Origin: Aquilonibacter sp963703325
GTDB lineage: Bacteria; Vulcanimicrobiota; Vulcanimicrobiia; Vulcanimicrobiales; Vulcanimicrobiaceae
Length of the DNA stretch: 64,000 nucleotides
Assembly: GCA_963703325.1 (NCBI GenBank)
Contig: OY969805.1
Span: 620,001 to 684,000, forward strand
Direction: 5' to 3'
Part shown: in pieces, positions 61,992 to 64,000 of the stretch
How the letters are laid out: each line of letters starts with the position of its first letter
Numbering within the stretch: the first letter of the stretch is position 1
Translations under genes and position numbers: made by a program
The notes under the pieces: generated by a model
Database searches by the model: none
Told to the model about the DNA's origin: nothing
Seen by the model: only the letters and a program-made list of their open reading frames with translations

Positions 61992-63029
61992 ATGGACGAG
62001 TCCTCAAGCGCCATAACGTTCCTCACCGAACGCATTGACGCTGTGGAACGCGAGCGCGATGAACTGCTCGAGAAATCGCAGCGCCTCGAAGTGTTGCAGC
62101 GGTCGTTCGTCGACATCATCGCTGCCACCGACGAAGCGACGCTGGCCGCGGCCGCGATGCGCGGTGCGTGGCTGGGCCTGGGCTTTTCTCGCGCGCTTTG
62201 GTTCGGCGTCGACGACCCGCAGAACGTCGCCGCGGTCTACGAACTCGACGGCGCGAATGTTGCAGCATCCGAGTACGGAGGCACGCTGCCCGAGACGTCG
62301 AGCCTGTACCGCGTGATCTGCGGCGACAGCGACATCGCGACCGGCTGGGCCGGCGATTTCGATGCGCCGCTCTTCGATACGCGGCGTCGCTACGTCGCTG
62401 CGTCCGTTCGCCCTCCCAAAGGCGCGGCATTTATCTTCTACGCTGACGGCTCGAACGAGCGCAGCGGATCGGCCTGGAGCGTTGCGTCGATGCAGGAGCT
62501 CGCGACACACGCCGCCTTCGCGCTCGAACGGCTGCGGCTGGCCACCGAACTCGAGAGCCTCGCAATGCACGATCCCCTGACTGGCCTCTTCAATCGCCGC
62601 GCGCTCATGGAGCGCTTGGAGACCGAGCTGCGTTCGGCCCGGCGCACCGGTGAGATGATGGCGTATGCGATGCTCGACGTCGACGACTTCAAGCGCATCA
62701 ACGACACGCGCGGACATGCCGGCGGCGACGCCGCGCTGGTGACAATCGCACAGATCTTGCGCACGTCAACGCGCGAAATCGACATGCCGGCGCGTTTTGC
62801 GGGCGATGAATTCTCACTGATTCTTCCGCGAACCGATCGCGACTCGGCGCAAGCCGTCATGGAACGCATCCTTAAGGAATTGCGCGCGAGCGGGCTCTCG
62901 GCGTCGATCGGGGTTGCGTTTACCATCGGCACGATCGACGTCTCGGCGTTGATGCGTCATGCTGATGACGCCGTCTATGCCGCAAAAGCGGCGGGGAAAG
63001 ACCGCTACCGGTTTGCCAGCGGTTCGTAG
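61992..63029 (+). CDS. Diguanylate cyclase with GAF-like domain
   Basis: A 345-residue soluble protein. An N-terminal coiled coil leads to a GAF-like domain (about 35-190), then a GGDEF domain: HDPLTGLFNRRALMERL, LDVDDFKRINDTRGHAGGDAAL, and active loop RFAGDEFSLIL (AGDEF variant, with metal ligands D and E kept), so it probably makes cyclic di-GMP. No RxxD inhibitory site is obvious five residues before the loop. It starts four bases after aceF, suggesting coupling of central metabolism and signalling. The end overlaps the WYL gene by 25 bp. Confidence 0.9.
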   Translation: MDESSSAITFLTERIDAVERERDELLEKSQRLEVLQRSFVDIIAATDEATLAAAAMRGAWLGLGFSRALWFGVDDPQNVAAVYELDGANVAASEYGGTLPETSSLYRVICGDSDIATGWAGDFDAPLFDTRRRYVAASVRPPKGAAFIFYADGSNERSGSAWSVASMQELATHAAFALERLRLATELESLAMHDPLTGLFNRRALMERLETELRSARRTGEMMAYAMLDVDDFKRINDTRGHAGGDAALVTIAQILRTSTREIDMPARFAGDEFSLILPRTDRDSAQAVMERILKELRASGLSASIGVAFTIGTIDVSALMRHADDAVYAAKAAGKDRYRFASGS

Positions 63030-63955
63030 CGCTCGCACAGCGCGCGCGCTCGGGCGAGAATCGGCGCACAGAGCGAGAGCGGGTCGATCAATTCCACCCG
63101 AATTCCCCACGACACCAAATAGCTGATCGCCGTCGCCTCGCTCGAGAACTCGATGCGCAGGGCGCGTCCGCCGTCGCGCTCGACCCATTCCGTCGGCCAG
63201 AACCCAAGGATCAAATCGAGTGCATCGGGATCGGCGCGCAAAATGACCGGGAACGGCGGCTGCACGTCGCGCATCTTGGTCGCACTTTCACGCCAGTGCG
63301 TATCGAGATCGAACGCGGGGTCGCGTTCGAAGCGTTCGTTGCACTCGCGGACGTCGCGCATCCGATCGACGCGAAAGCTGCGATAGCCCTCGGGTGTCCG
63401 CGCCACCAAGTACCAGACCCCGGCCTTCGAGACCAGCCCGTACGGATCGACGACGCGGGTCGTACGCGCCAACTGCCGGTCTTCGTACACGATATCGAGA
63501 CAGCGATCGTCCCACACGGCGCGCCGCAGCAGTGCCAAACGTTCGACCGGCGGATCGCTCTGATACCAGCGCCGCTGATCGATGTGGATCCGGCCGCGTG
63601 CTTTCTCGGCGGCCTTCCGCTGCACGTCGGAGAATCCGCCGCGCAATTTCTCGAGCGCCTGGTCCAAATTCGCGCCCAGGCCGAGATCCGCGAGAATAGC
63701 AGAACCCGAAATAAACAGCGCGCGCACTTCGTCGTCGGCGAAATGGGTCAGCGCCTTGCGGTAGCCATCAGCCAGCGAAATGCCGCCCTCAGGGCCGCGC
63801 TCGGTATAGACCGGCACGCCGGAGGCCGAAAGCGCATCGACGTCGCGATAGATCGTGCGCTCCGAGACCTCGAGCCGCTTCGCGAGTTCCCGCGCCGTCC
63901 GGCGATGCGCGGACTGCAGGAGCAGGAGCAACGAGATCAGCCGATCGGATTTCAT
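63005..63955 (-). CDS. WYL-domain transcriptional regulator
   Basis: A 316-residue regulator: winged helix of the HTH_11/DeoR type (residues 1-60; RTARELAKRLEVSERTIYRDVDAL), a middle helical part, a WYL domain (GLVSKAGVWYLVARTPEGYRSFRVDRM) and a WCX extension at the end. WYL domains bind small ligands or nucleic acid ends; members regulate defence, DNA repair and metabolism. The start is an ATG just after a TGACA-N5-TGTCA inverted repeat. It overlaps the diguanylate cyclase gene tail to tail. Confidence 0.92.
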   Translation of the reverse strand: MKSDRLISLLLLLQSAHRRTARELAKRLEVSERTIYRDVDALSASGVPVYTERGPEGGISLADGYRKALTHFADDEVRALFISGSAILADLGLGANLDQALEKLRGGFSDVQRKAAEKARGRIHIDQRRWYQSDPPVERLALLRRAVWDDRCLDIVYEDRQLARTTRVVDPYGLVSKAGVWYLVARTPEGYRSFRVDRMRDVRECNERFERDPAFDLDTHWRESATKMRDVQPPFPVILRADPDALDLILGFWPTEWVERDGGRALRIEFSSEATAISYLVSWGIRVELIDPLSLCAPILARARALCERYEPLANR

Positions 63956-63974
63956 ATCGCGAGCCTGGCAAACC

Positions 63975-63989
63975 TGACAGCAGATGTCA
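63975..63989. promoter_or_regulatory. TGACA-N5-TGTCA inverted repeat before the WYL gene
   Basis: A perfect 5-bp inverted repeat with a 5-base spacer, 20 bases upstream of the ATG. It overlaps a TTGACA that could be the -35 box of the WYL gene, so it may be an autoregulatory operator. Any gene beyond the window edge could also use it. Confidence 0.55.
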
Positions 63990-64000
63990 AGTAGGCACTG

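Noticed and set aside
1..64000. CRISPR arrays, insertion sequences or rRNA genes
   Set aside because: No array of spaced direct repeats, transposase frame or rRNA stretch was seen on either strand.

Overview
The window comes from a high-GC bacterium with an envelope that seems to include an outer membrane: it encodes several lipoproteins, a FecR-domain protein, a GmhB-type phosphatase and large exported beta-propeller proteins. No rRNA, ribosomal or marker gene is present, so taxonomy is a guess. The gene mix and the many lineage-specific exported proteins would suit a soil lineage such as Eremiobacterota (WPS-2); I hold this loosely.

Positions 1-18461 look like the right-hand part of an integrated genomic island devoted to anti-phage defence. 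Reading left to right it holds an HNH-type protein cut by the window edge with an XRE regulator; a HEPN-motif protein resembling ApeA; an AbiE toxin-antitoxin pair (nucleotidyltransferase plus DUF6088 antitoxin); a divergent Abi_C-domain protein sharing a regulatory region of two large inverted repeats with the antitoxin gene; a type III-like restriction-modification pair (res, mod) whose mod gene overlaps a gene for a fused RelE-like/UvrD-like helicase; a TrlF-type PHP-ATPase; a lethal-factor-like zinc metallopeptidase; and an unknown helical protein. The island ends at a 45-nt 3' half of a tRNA-Ala gene (anticodon CGC) followed by its own terminator. The 5' half is missing, as expected where an element has integrated into a tRNA gene. 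The integrase and intact tRNA should lie left of the window.

From 18500 to about 38800 the DNA is chromosomal: cupin, peroxidase and redox genes, an acetoacetyl-CoA synthetase operon, a YihY/UPF0761 membrane protein, a MmyB-type regulator divergent from an NAD-epimerase, exported and lipoprotein genes, a hydroxyacid-oxoacid transhydrogenase, a PQQ dehydrogenase with an N-terminal cytochrome c domain, and a thiolase. The synthetase, transhydrogenase and thiolase suggest turnover of acetoacetate, 4-hydroxybutyrate or polyhydroxyalkanoate intermediates.

From 38800 to 64000 come a MalT-like regulator beside a solitary flagellin, a GreB-like/sugar transporter pair, a serine hydrolase, an overlapping operon of two VPS10/sortilin-like beta-propeller proteins and a secreted RNase T2, a lytic transglycosylase, GmhB, and thiC behind a TPP riboswitch with an inserted hairpin. 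They are followed by a FecR protein, a DMT transporter, and an aceE-aceF-diguanylate cyclase operon in which the aceF linker carries a palindromic element translated in frame. A WYL regulator closes the window. The strongest candidates for new biology are the composite defence module at 5581-18087, the AbiE/Abi_C shared operator, the modified TPP riboswitch and the palindromic element inside aceF.
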